A DNA stretch of 49,711 bases, taken from NCBI RefSeq assembly GCF_000485595.1, contig NW_014577299.1, positions 160,263 to 209,973 on the forward strand. Direction: 5' to 3'. This stretch comes from Priapulus caudatus. Taxonomy: Eukaryota > Priapulida > Priapulimorpha > Priapulimorphida > Priapulidae. The notes beneath the pieces were generated by a model. The model saw only the letters and a program-made list of their open reading frames with translations. It was not told the origin of the DNA and did not search any database. This document shows, one piece after another, positions 11,990-22,100 of this stretch. Position 1 is the stretch's first letter; each line of letters opens with the position of its first letter. The position numbers and the translations under genes are program-made.

Positions 11990-12169
11990 CTATTGCAGGT
12001 CCTCATCGTCGAATAGATCCTCGAAGTCATTAAAGAAATCTGCGTGCACCGATTTTTCGTTGGCGGCCAAGTCCATAAGCAGTCCGCTAGAGCCTCCTGC
12101 TTCTTCGAGGTCCATGTAGGGGCCGGCTCCTTCGGGGAACATCTCATCGGCGACGATCGTCGGCTTCAT
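11990..12169 (-). CDS. COPS9: COPS9, small acidic subunit of the COP9 signalosome
   Basis: A 59-residue single-exon frame (ATG at 12169, TAG at 11992-11990). It is highly similar along its whole length to COPS9, also called CSNAP or MYEOV2, which has 57 residues in human. Hallmarks visible are [39 protein letters not shown] and the acidic-aromatic tail [15 protein letters not shown]9 is an intrinsically disordered subunit of the CSN complex, which removes NEDD8 from cullins. The in-frame ATG begins MKP as in the family, and no internal intron is needed. It sits 198 bp upstream of NOA1 on the same strand, the tightest gene spacing in the window. Upstream exons could be non-coding. Confidence 0.93.
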   Translation of the reverse strand: MKPTIVADEMFPEGAGPYMDLEEAGGSSGLLMDLAANEKSVHADFFNDFEDLFDDEDLQ

Positions 12170-12434
12170 GTTTTTAGGTCGAGTAGCGCCACCTGGATCG
12201 TAAAAAAATTATTAACGGCCCAACGTCAACGACGCTGAGTTTTGGTGGTCGGGCATGTTCACCTTTCACTCCAAAGGCTGCGAGTAAAAACTTCCAAGGA
12301 GCAAGGAGAATAAACTTAGTTTTCAACGTTGGGGACTGTGTCACAGTGTGTGCGAATTCTGTGTAACTTGTAAGTTGTAATTACCACTTACTTGTAAAGC
12401 ACACAAGACGACGTTACACAGTCTATATTAGCTA

Positions 12435-12481
12435 CAATAATGTAACCCAAACACAGGATAGGTGTTTGGGTTACATTATTG
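12435..12481. repeat. Perfect 20-bp hairpin
   Basis: CAATAATGTAACCCAAACAC at 12435-12454 is repeated inverted at 12462-12481 with a 7-bp loop. It lies about 270 bp upstream of COPS9 and is probably a small fold-back repeat. Confidence 0.8.
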
Positions 12482-12616
12482 TATCTAAATCTATATCAGT
12501 GATCACCTTCTGTGCAATTCAATTCAAGCATTTTAAGCTCTCTGACACAATCTTCAGTACGATAAAGGCGGCAACAGGCAAGAATTTGGCAAAATACGAA
12601 TTTGGCATTCTGCCAC

Positions 12617-13137
12617 ACCGATACTGTGTTCGCAGTGGCTATATGCCCAGCAGCCGGGCACGGTCTTCGATTTCCTAAATGCCCGGCAGTTTTCCATAAT
12701 AGACGTGTACACATGTGTTTGCTTATTTAGCATATGTCATGTCCTGTTTCCCATAAGCCTGTATGGCCAAGCGGTTAGAGCACTGGCTTTACGTCTGAAA
12801 GGTCGATGGTTCGAATTCCGTCTGTTTTTTAATTATTTTCCTGTTTTCTGTATTTTTCTATCTTTATCTATTTAACTATTGTTTTCCAATTAACGAAAAT
12901 ATTTACATTATTTATTTACAACAATTTAATTAAACTTTTTTTTTTTTTTTATTAAATTTATTAGTGTTAATTAAATTTAATTAGGGTTAGGGTTAGGGTC
13001 GGGGTTAGGGTTAGGGTTAAGGTTAGTCAGAAAGATATGAACGAGCCAGGTCAAACAGAGTTCAAACTGCCGGGCATTTAGGAAATCGAAGACCGTGCCT
13101 GGCTGCCGGGCATATAGTAGCCACAGCGTACAGTGTT
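12617..13137. repeat. Fold-back structure enclosing a SINE (left copy)
   Basis: The arm at about 12,617-12,692 (with GCCCGGCAG and GTCTTCGATTTCCTAAATG) recurs inverted at about 13,065-13,137. The interval between the arms is filled by the tRNA-derived repeat at 12,705-13,035. A similar arrangement with different arms occurs at 16,551-17,277. Confidence 0.7.
12705..13035 (+). mobile_element. tRNA-derived SINE, copy 1
   Basis: A tRNA-like segment begins near 12,757, with A box TGGCCAAGCGG (12764-12774) and B box GGTTCGAATTCC (12808-12819), the RNA polymerase III internal promoter. It is followed by an AT-rich body (TTTTTAATTATTTTCCTG) and a tail of TTAGGG-like units. The second copy at 16,861-17,140 is homologous and also shares about 50 bp upstream of the tRNA part (TTTGCTTATTTAGCATATG). 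The unit may therefore be larger than a classical SINE. It is not a functional tRNA gene: no proper acceptor stem closure is visible. Confidence 0.75.
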
Positions 13138-13234
13138 AGCTCTAGTAACTATAGCCCGCGTACAGTTGCCGCTGGGGCTGGTCGCTGGGGCTTGCCAGCG
13201 GCAACTGTACGCGGGCTATAGTTACTAGAGCTAA
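13136..13234. repeat. Perfect 40-bp inverted repeat (hairpin)
   Basis: The arms at 13136-13175 and 13195-13234 are exact inverted copies with a 19-bp loop. Perfect identity suggests a recent fold-back or miniature element. It abuts the right arm of the preceding fold-back. Confidence 0.85.
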
Positions 13235-13446
13235 TATTAATACAGTGTCAGCTAGTGTCATAAACATATACTGTCCGTAATAATAGTGTGATAGGGCGCG
13301 TTTGTTTGGGACGAATCCGGCTGATCGAGATGATGTGATCCTGATCCGACCAAACAAACGCAAACTCACTTTCACCGGTTCACGTTTCGCTGTGACCTAT
13401 CACGGGATGGTTCATAACAAAGAACAATCTGTGATTGCCAGCCTTA

Positions 13447-13873
13447 AGGCCGCCGCACACCAGCCGATTTTTCACGCGATTTGATCGGCCCGATAGAAAT
13501 CAGCCGATATCGGGTAGGTGTGCGCGTTCATTTGTAGATGATTTTATTTTTATCGGGTGATCGTTCCAAATCAAACATGTTTGATTTTGAACCGATTATT
13601 TGGACGCGATTTTGTGGTGTGCGCGTGAACTCAGGAAAATCGTGTGCGATAAATATTGAACAGCCAATAGCTGAACGTGCCCGTGTCACATGACATTCAA
13701 AATGGCGGCTACCGTAGAGAAAGCTTGGACCCTCGAAGAAATATATCGTAGGTGTGCGGGTGTTTATCGTAGGTGTGCGGGTGTTTATCGGAAGGCGTCG
13801 CGATGAGCCGATTTTACAAACGATGAAGCGATTTTTGAATCGGACCGATTTTTGTGTAGGTGTGCGGCGGCCT
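13447..13873. mobile_element. PIF/Harbinger-like MITE
   Basis: 427 bp with inverted ends AGGCCGCCGCACACC, flanked by TTA at 13444-13446 and 13874-13876. The 3-bp TTA duplication is the signature of PIF/Harbinger elements. Inside, a 21-bp unit containing GGTGTGCGGGTGTTT is duplicated near 13,748-13,790. No transposase. Confidence 0.7.
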
Positions 13874-14660
13874 TTAGGCTTAGGCTTAGGAACAGACACA
13901 TGCCATGCTGCCAGTGCCTGCAATCTGTGACTGTGGCTGTGCGCATGGAAAATGATTAATTTGTTCCATTTGAGCACTATTGAGTAAAGGCTAAACTAAA
14001 TAAAAATACAACAAAATTTCACCTACACGTACTTAAACAAACTATAAAAGACTTTACCTCTACTAACCGACACAGAACTCCCGAAGACACTATCTTAGAC
14101 ACAGATTTTGCTAAAGAGTGGCCAAAAGACCTACAAATCGAGGGTGATTTTTGCGTTACTGGGAATAAATTTAGTGGCGCCCCCTCGTGTTAGTTGCGTT
14201 CTCCGGCGCTGCGACCCGGAAATGAACAGGGAAGTGATCGAATAGGGCAGAGTGCATTTTGGTATAGCAATGGAGATAGAAATAACAACGTAGTTATTCC
14301 GTGTAAAGTAAATACTTTTTAAAAGCGCATAAGACGTAGGTCAAACACCGACGTAAGGTAGAACGAACGAACTTCGATGGACGTACTTTAGACCAATAAA
14401 TTGTGCCCTAAAAATTTTTATATTCTGATGTTATTTTAGGGCCCAATACTGGCAATAGCCTTCAAGTCCAAGTTCCAGCCTAGGCTAGGCATAGATGATA
14501 CTGTAGAGTAGACAAAACCTGTAAATTTTTTCGTGCAAAATGCACGACAACCTTTTCACTATTTACGGCCGTGTTACATAGAAAATCAAAGAAATACATA
14601 AAGCCGCCGCTTTATTAACATCTTACCTACATTACAAAACACTTGGACGGATGTAATAAT

Positions 14661-15775
14661 ACCTGGACTTCAGTAAAGCCTTCGACAAGGTCCCACACCA
14701 ACGCCTTCTTCAGAAGCTTGACCATTACGGTATCCGTGGAAAACTTTTACGCTGGATAGCAGCTTTTCTCACCCAGCGTACCCAGCATGTAGTTGTAGAA
14801 GGAGACTTCTCTGACTGGACTGCTGTCACTTCAGGAGTTCCACAAGGAACGGTATTACTACTAGGCCCACTCCTATTCCTCCTCTTCATTAATGACTTGC
14901 CAGACAACATTGCTTCCCAAACTCGATTATTCGCAGATGATAGTCTGTTGTACCGCGAGATTAGCAACCAGCAAGACCGGGAAGCGCTTCAAGACGATCT
15001 TGACAAGCTGGTACAATGGACATCGACATGGCAGATGGAGTTTAACGCAAGCAAGTGCTACATCATGAATATCTCCTTTCTGCGCAAAAAAACATCATAA
15101 GTACATCTACCGCATTCACGACTCTTTAGTGCAGTATGTCACATCCAACCCGTATCTTGGAGTTCACCTAGACAGTGGCCTCAGGTGAAACGTCCACATT
15201 GACAACATATGCGTGAAGGCCAACAGATTGTTAGGCTTCCTGCGCCGAAATCTGGGCTGCAGCCATAAGCACATTAAGGAAAGAGCAAACAAAACTCTTT
15301 TACTACCAAGCCTGGATTACTGCTCATCAGTGTGGGACCCACACCAAGAGAAATATAAATATAAGCTAGACATGATACAAAACAGATCTGCAAGATTTGT
15401 TACAAACACCAATGGGCGATATAGCAGTACGTCAGCTCTTGAGGACCAACTCGGGTGGCAACAACTTATGTATCGTAGACGCTTTAACTCGAGTGTAGCG
15501 ATGTATAAGATTGTAAACCACCTCATAGCAATACCGGCGAATAGATATCTGATCCCGGGGATGTCAGGTACCAGATCGAAAAACCCCCCACAAATTTCGG
15601 CACCTGCACTGCAACAACAACGCATTCAAATTCTCCTTTTTTCCCTCGGATGATTCCAATCTGGAACAACCTACCCGTGGGTGTTGTGGAAGCAACGGAT
15701 GTTGACATTTTAAGTCAAGGCTTCCATGCACGGAACCCACTTTAAGAGGACACCAGTTGCATTGCACTCACATCA
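14661..15775 (+). pseudogene. Reverse transcriptase fragment of a CR1/jockey-type LINE
   Basis: Open frames at about 14,661-15,100 and 15,213-15,653 encode the fingers-palm and thumb-to-C-terminal parts of a non-LTR reverse transcriptase. Visible motifs are LDFSKAFDKVPHQRLL, SGVPQGTV, GPLLFLLFINDLP and the catalytic FADD. A later segment contains ANRLLGFLRR and LDYCSSVWDPH, typical of CR1/jockey-type ORF2 C-termini. There is an in-frame insertion between PQG and GPLL (extra Leu residues), stops or frameshifts near 15,100 and 15,187, and no endonuclease domain upstream. It is a 5'-truncated dead copy. Exact clade uncertain. Confidence 0.85.
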
Positions 15776-15882
15776 TTATGCACCTGTTTGTTTATTGGAT
15801 TTATCCCTGAATGCACTCACTACCTTGTAAAAGTTGTAATTATATCCAGTGTAGTGGACACCGACAAGTACGAGAACATAAT

Positions 15883-16138
15883 TGTCATGCAGTATTCTCC
15901 TCTTTAATCACGTTTATTTTATTAAAACATCACGACATAAAAATCACACAAACTTTGCTACAAACAAAACTGGCAATCTTGCATTGAACCGCTTTTCTCA
16001 CCGACCAATGAAATCATCGCTGTCCGGTGCGGTTCAATGCAAGATTGCCAGTTTTGTTTGTAGCGAAGTTTGCATGATTTTTATGTCGTGATGTTTTAAT
16101 AAAATAAACGTGATTAAAGAGGAGAATACTGCATGACA
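15883..16138. repeat. Palindromic element (~256 bp)
   Basis: TGTCATGCAGTATTCTCC at 15883-15900 is inverted at 16121-16138, and the arms continue to about 15,991 and 16,029 with few mismatches, leaving a loop of about 37 bp. It lies inside the larger inverted repeat, at its inner right edge. No coding capacity. Confidence 0.8.
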
Positions 16139-16550
16139 AGTGTTTTGTAATGTAGGTAAGATGTTAATAAAGCGCCGGCTTTAGGTATTTCTTTGATTTT
16201 CTATGTAACACGGCCGTAAATAGTGAAAAGGTTGTCATGCAGAATGCACGACAAAATTCACAGGTTATGTCTATGGAAGGTTATTGGGCCCTAAAATAAC
16301 ATCAGAATATAACATTTTTTAGGGCACAATTTATTGGTCTAGACGTACTTATATTCGCAATTTCTCATTATATTGTTATAACCGAGATTAGCCACGTAGA
16401 GTACGAACAAAGTTATTATTTCACGTGCCTTGCCTTTCGTGGGTCACTACCTTAGACTTAGTAATAGTAGCTAGCTCCAAGAAACGGTCTTGCTAGGGTT
16501 AGAAGACCGTTTCAAACATTAGCTGCAGCTTAACACGTAGTTGTCTTATT

Positions 16551-17277
16551 TGCCAAGTGTCGCCAAACGACGTGGATATTTGTCCGAGCATCGGACACCT
16601 GTTCGTATGCGCTATTCGTCCGAGCAGTTGTTGCGCATGCGCTATTCGTCCGAGCAGTTGTTGTGCATGCGCTGTTCATGTTGTTTTCCCCTGTGCTTGT
16701 TGTTGCGCATGGTCATATTAATATTCAGGCGCATGGTTAACGTTCATATTTCAAACAAGTTAAGTCAAAGGTGGTAAATAGAATAGTTTTATTTGAGATA
16801 ATATACAGAGTTATTCATCTAGATCTGCAGAGGTGATAGGTTTTTTTCCCGACGTACACATGTGTACACATGTATTTGCTTATTTAGCATATGTCATGTG
16901 CTATTTTCAATAATGCCGGTATAGCCGAGCTCGTAGAGCGCCAGCGTTACGTCTGTAAGGTCGTTTGTTTGAATCCCATCAGTTTTTTAATTATTTTCCT
17001 GTTTTCTGTATTTTTCTATCTTTATCCATTTGATTATTTTTTTCCAATTAACGCAAATATTTACGTGATTTATTTACACCAATTTCATTTAAATAGTTTT
17101 TTTAAATTAAATTAAATTAGGGTTAGGGTTAGGGTTAGTAATTAGGCTGGCAGCAACTGATTGAGAACAATTTGTTCAGTTAAGGCCTCTAAATATTATA
17201 AACAAACCGACGAATAGCGCATACGAACAGGTGTCGGATGCTCAGACGAATATCCACGTCGTTTGCCAAAGAACACT
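16551..17277. repeat. Fold-back structure enclosing a SINE (right copy)
   Basis: The arm at about 16,551-16,621 (with ACGACGTGGATATTTGTC and CACCTGTTCGTATGCGC) recurs inverted at about 17,209-17,277. Between them are a 28-bp tandem unit (GCGCTATTCGTCCGAGCAG, 16,606-16,680), a 100-bp segment repeated at 18,502-18,602, and the second SINE. Confidence 0.7.
16861..17140 (+). mobile_element. tRNA-derived SINE, copy 2
   Basis: Homologous to 12,705-13,035, with a degenerate A box near 16,922, B box GTTTGAATCCC (16967-16977), the same AT-rich body and a shorter TTAGGG tail. It is diverged from copy 1 by scattered substitutions, so the two are not a recent segmental duplicate. Confidence 0.7.
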
Positions 17278-17285
17278 TCACATGT

Positions 17286-17985
17286 CAGGGCTCAATTTTA
17301 ACAGTCGTCCGGTCGTCCGTGACGACTGGATTTTCTCTAGGGCAACTACAAATTGCTTCCGTGGTTGTCTGGTGTCCAACCTTTATAAAATCAATAACCT
17401 GAGCTCTCTATACCAGTGTTGGCGGTACACGTACAGTATTCAGGTATTTAAAATCTGGTATCCCCCGAAAGATTTGATATCCCTGTTTTAGATAGTAATT
17501 TCAACAATGTTGGTATCCAAAACTTTGAAATAAGCAATAATGACGGTGCGCGCTTCTTCTCGTTCATCGCTCCTGGGCGATCGATCGCTCGCGGGCTACC
17601 AGCGAGTGCGCGTTCATTTTACATACAGCCAGGTTTGCACAATACGCTGCAAACGTACATGTCTAGACGCATTGTCTGGCTTGCTTCATACAATGTATAA
17701 CATCACGTGTATGTACATGTATCGCGCGCACTCGCTCTACGCCCACTCGCTCATTTGTCATTTGTCATTTGTAATTCGCCAGCCAGTTACTATAGAGATC
17801 AGTGGCCTCGATAATGTACATGATTAGGCCTTTTGCCTTACAGCACTGAGCATCACGTGAGCAGAGCGCATGCAGCACATGTTTAAATAATATCCGGACA
17901 ATCAAAACTCTTGAGGGACAACCATATGCTACTCTCTTGGTTGTCCTCCGGACAACCCAAAAAAAAACCTTAAAATTTAGCACTG
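17286..17985. mobile_element. Non-autonomous DNA transposon, CAG-ended, 5-bp TSD (copy B)
   Basis: 700 bp with ends CAGGGCTCAATTTTAA and the complement of CAGTGCTAAATTTTAA. Flanks are perfect CATGT at 17281-17285 and 17986-17990. It is homologous along most of its length, in reverse orientation, to 5,507-6,210, and shares internal segments with 10,215-10,691. No transposase. Confidence 0.8.
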
Positions 17986-17990
17986 CATGT

Positions 17991-19141
17991 GATATACCAA
18001 ATGAATCAGCATACATCCACCTTCTTGTAACCATCAGTGCGCTATGATGCGCTGGGTACTTACGGGGTTACAGCGAGTTTTTGAGACGAATGCAACCAAA
18101 TTTATGAATTCGCCACCATGTTGTATCATTCCGACTGACTAAAATCCGCAATGGATCGAACAAGGGAAATTAAACGATCTGCGGTCCTCATGTAAACCAC
18201 CCCTACATCCGAGAACATGTCATCTAAGGTTTTTACAAATTACCCAGACATTTGTGGACATCGTTCCACTTGCTTTGGTGTGTAATTGCCGTGAGAGCCA
18301 ATCGTGCGGCTATTGTACTATTTTTATAGTATTTCTAGCGAGTCTTTTCCGTGTCTCTCTTCCGTTGAGCATGCGCAGTGTAAACATGGCGGGTAAACAA
18401 TCGTGGAAAGCTGCTTGGAAAGTTGATATGCTGTGAGAATTAGCAGATTATACCATGAATTAAGAGATACATTCTAGTTTAGAAGCAGGACAACTGTGAG
18501 TTAACGTTCATATTTCAAACAAGGCAAGTCAAAGGTGGTAATAGAATCGTTTTATTTGAGATATACAGAGTTATTCATCTATATCTAGGTGATAGGTTTT
18601 TTGTATGGAAGGGTGTCAGGTGGTATAGACAATCGGTTGCACAGCCTGGTCGGGCTAGTCACTACCTAGTACTATACTAGTGCAAGCGAAAATTATCCAG
18701 TATACGTTTTAATGTCCTCCCTAGTTCATAATGATTCTATTATCAAACATCGTTATCAAATGTACAATTATTGAATATACATTTTATTTTGGAGCGCATA
18801 ACTGAGTGATATATTATATAGCTGCACAGTGTAAGAATTCGTTTTTTGTGAGGAGAGTTTACGACTGGAACCACATTGAGGAAGCACTCATCTGTGCTGA
18901 AGATTCTAACACCTTTCAATCTGGCATCAAAACTCGCCACTAACGTCTTCCAGGGCTCTATCCCACCCGTCGTAATTCGCCTATTGAGGCTTCTCAACGT
19001 ACCGTCAAGATCAAGATCAAGATCTCATTCGATTCTGAATACCACACACATGTTTTCGTAAAATGGAAACACTGTCAAATTGTTGAATATACATTTTAAT
19101 TTGGACATTTACTTTGCAGCACATTTTAAATACCAGACACG
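17991..19141. other. SLU7 upstream region, no gene recognised
   Basis: No convincing coding sequence. It contains a ~100-bp segment (18,502-18,602, from TTCATATTTCAAACAAG to GGTGATAGG) that also occurs at 16,742-16,850. A candidate SLU7 promoter and 5' UTR must lie here, but no TATA box or initiator could be assigned. Confidence 0.4.
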
Positions 19142-22100
19142 ATGTCAAACGTACATGCGAGCCAGCCTCTGTCCGTAATACTCAAGTCGAATGATGCCAA
19201 GGAGCCAGAGAACATGCGTCGAGAAGATTGGCGAAAAGCCAAGGAACTAGAGGAGGCGCGTAAAGCTGGAACAGCTCCGGCTGAGGTCGATGAAGAGGGA
19301 AAGTAAGTTGTCAATGTTGTTGCTAGGCATGTAGACAGGGAGTACAGATTAATCTTAGTTAAAGCCGCACAATGCGCATCCAAACGCTAATTTCTTCAGT
19401 ACTAGACTAGCAAATACTTCGTGTCATGCATAATCATACTACCTTATGGCAAAATAAACTCTAGTTCCTCCCATTTCACTGCGCGTTGTCTTATAAAAGG
19501 TATTTTGAAAATACCTCCGATGTTGTTGACAGTTCCCAAATCTCCAAGCAACCGTGCAGCGGTGCCGCGGTACAGCGGTACGGGCGCAGCAAAGATAAAA
19601 ACATCTGACGTCACGTCACCACTTCGATGTTATGTTGTTTGAAACAAGTTAGCGTTGGCGCCTGATTACCTGATTTCGCACCTCTTTCTTGTTGGGAACG
19701 CGCAGTCAAATGGGAGGAACTAGAGTTTATTTTGCCATAAGGTAGTATGATTATGCATGACACGAAGTATTTGCTAGTCTAGTACTGAAGAAATTAGCGT
19801 TTAGATGCGCATTGTGCGGCTTTAAGGAGCCCGGTGCATATATCATCATCAGGATCACCCAATCCTCACCCTTAACCATAACCCCAAACCCTAACTCCGA
19901 TACAAACCAGTTAAATTGAACCATAATCTTAACCTACATCCGTGACTCTAATCCTAATCCTAATACTATAAAGTAATCATAATCTAATCTAAAGCACCAG
20001 TCCAGGTCTAGGTACCGAAATTGGATTTGGCCACAAACGTAGAGAAGCGAGTAAATTAGTAATGACCATTATCTGAAGGTACGATCACTGGCTATAATTT
20101 TCTTTGTGAAAAAAGGATCTTCAAGCATTCATAATAAATTAAAAACAGTGAATTTCTCTGGTCTAGTGTTGTTTGCAGATTCTATTTCATATTGAAAAAG
20201 TGTGATAAAATGTTACCTTTGCGTGCAACCCGGAGTTTTTCTATAAAGAATATTATTCAGGTGCTAAATTATTATCTACCGTCTTTCAGGGATATCAATC
20301 CACATATTCCACAGTATATCACACAAGTTCCATGGTACTTTGGCACAGCGCAACCGACTCTAAAGCATCAGAGACCTCAGCCCGAGAAGCAGAGGGAGTT
20401 TAGTCGCATAAGTGAATGGTACAAAAAGGGAGTGCAGGTAGGTGTTAATAACGGTACACACATGCGCACACACGCACATGCACACACACCCATATAGATA
20501 TATATATATATCGCACCCCAATATTTATATATATATTATATAACATAATGACAGTTAGATGTTGAATGAGTCCAAGACCATTCACCAATCTTTTCACTGA
20601 TAAAATCTTGGGTCTTGTAACGAATTTATGGGGCAAGCCACATGATGCGTTCCTGCTATTACCACTTGTTCAGCTATGCTGTTAAAATCACACTTGACTT
20701 GGTAGGGTATTGCCATAGCGACATCGATATCAGTGGGCATAGAAATATTGATGTTTTGTGGGACAAGAACATAATTATCTCAAACGTGTGCCATCTTCCT
20801 AAGCCTTTTAGCAGGATTGGTATGTGGTATCACACTGCGCATCAACTGAAATTCCCCCGTAGGATAGAGAGGTGAAACTCATGCTTATCCAACTGTTAGA
20901 AATGCTGCGCGAAATTTAGACGCCAACAAATGCTGCCAACGTGACGTGAGAGTGCTATGTACACAGTGTTTGTCTTTCACCTGCGATCTCTAAAGTACGA
21001 TTTCTCGTCAAAGGGCTCGACAGCGACAAAGTTCAGGAAAGGCGCTTGCGAAAACTGTGGCTCAATGACGCACAAGAGGAAGGACTGTCTGGAGAGGCCA
21101 CGAAAGGTCGGCGCAAGGTTCACGGGTGATGATATTGCACCGGACGAACACATACAGCCGAACCTAGGCTTTGATTATGACGGCAAGCGAGACAGGTACG
21201 AATGTGCGAAGACGTGTCGTTTGCCTCCAAGACGCAAGTCTGTCTGTGGGACCTTGCCAAGCACATTGGTTGCATTTTTAAGCAGCTTCATGTGCCATTT
21301 CAGTTGTGTGCATGCTTATAGCGTAACCAAGTCCGTAGCTCTGTCAACTGCTTTGTGGAAGTACTGTGAGCTGCAGTATAACTTTTGAGACACATACTAC
21401 ACGGTATAGATAGACTTGACTAGAGCTGAGGTTATGTGCTTGGGTTAGGGTTAGATTAGCGTCAAGGTTAAGCATTGGGTTGGGTTAGGTTAGGGTTGGA
21501 TTACCTTTAGAGTTTAGGGTTGGGTTAGAGTTAGGTAAAAGGTTAGATTAGGGTTAAGTTTAGCATCTAGTTAGACAAAAGGTTAAGTTAGAGTTAGCTT
21601 GGGGGTTAGATTAGTATTAGGTTAAGATTAATCTAGGATATGGGAAAGGGAAATCACTTGAAAGATGATTTTAATTTCAAGCAAAAAATGAGTCCTTATT
21701 CACGGTGTTACAGCCGTGTCTGAATTCTCTGGTAGTATACCAATTCCCCAATTAGCATCATAGTTGGGTTCCTGAAAAAAACGCGACTTTAACTAAAATG
21801 ATATTAAATTATGTACCCTGCCATCTGATACATTTCCAACAAAGATAGCTTTTATATATTAAAAATTAATAAATGCACATGTCAAAGTTTCAAAGTGAAA
21901 CATATTAAATTTTTATACATAAATACAGCAAACATCCACTGTTAAGTAAAGGGTAAAATTATACTCAGTACATTAATTCTTATAATATAGCCGACGCATC
22001 AGTGACACTGGTATTTTTAGCTTACCTTGACATCGTCAAGATGAGCTATTGCCATGGGTCGTCGTTTGTCGTATGTCTGTCCGTCCTTCTGTCAACATTT

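Larger units (their letters stand above)
14383..16349. repeat. Long inverted repeat enclosing a LINE fragment and a palindrome
   Basis: The left arm is about 14,383-14,646 and the right arm about 16,137-16,349. They match as inverted copies over most of their length; shared landmarks are CAATAAATTGTGCCCTAAAA at the outer end, CACGGCCGTAAATAGTG within, and ACATTACAAAACACTTG at the inner end. The left arm has some extra bases near 14,450-14,520. The interior holds a reverse transcriptase fragment and a separate perfect-looking palindrome. It may be a composite DNA transposon that trapped the LINE, or a fold-back element. Confidence 0.65.

Noticed and set aside
12757-12825. Possible tRNA gene
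   Set aside because: A and B boxes are present, but the acceptor stem does not close and the segment continues into a repeat body shared with another copy; it is a SINE head.
12980-13030. Chromosome end
   Set aside because: TTAGGG-like runs are short, internal and degenerate, and sequence continues on both sides.
18389-18436. Short frame starting ATGGCGGGTAAACAATCG upstream of SLU7
   Set aside because: Only 16 codons, no splice donor or family match; could be a transposon relic.
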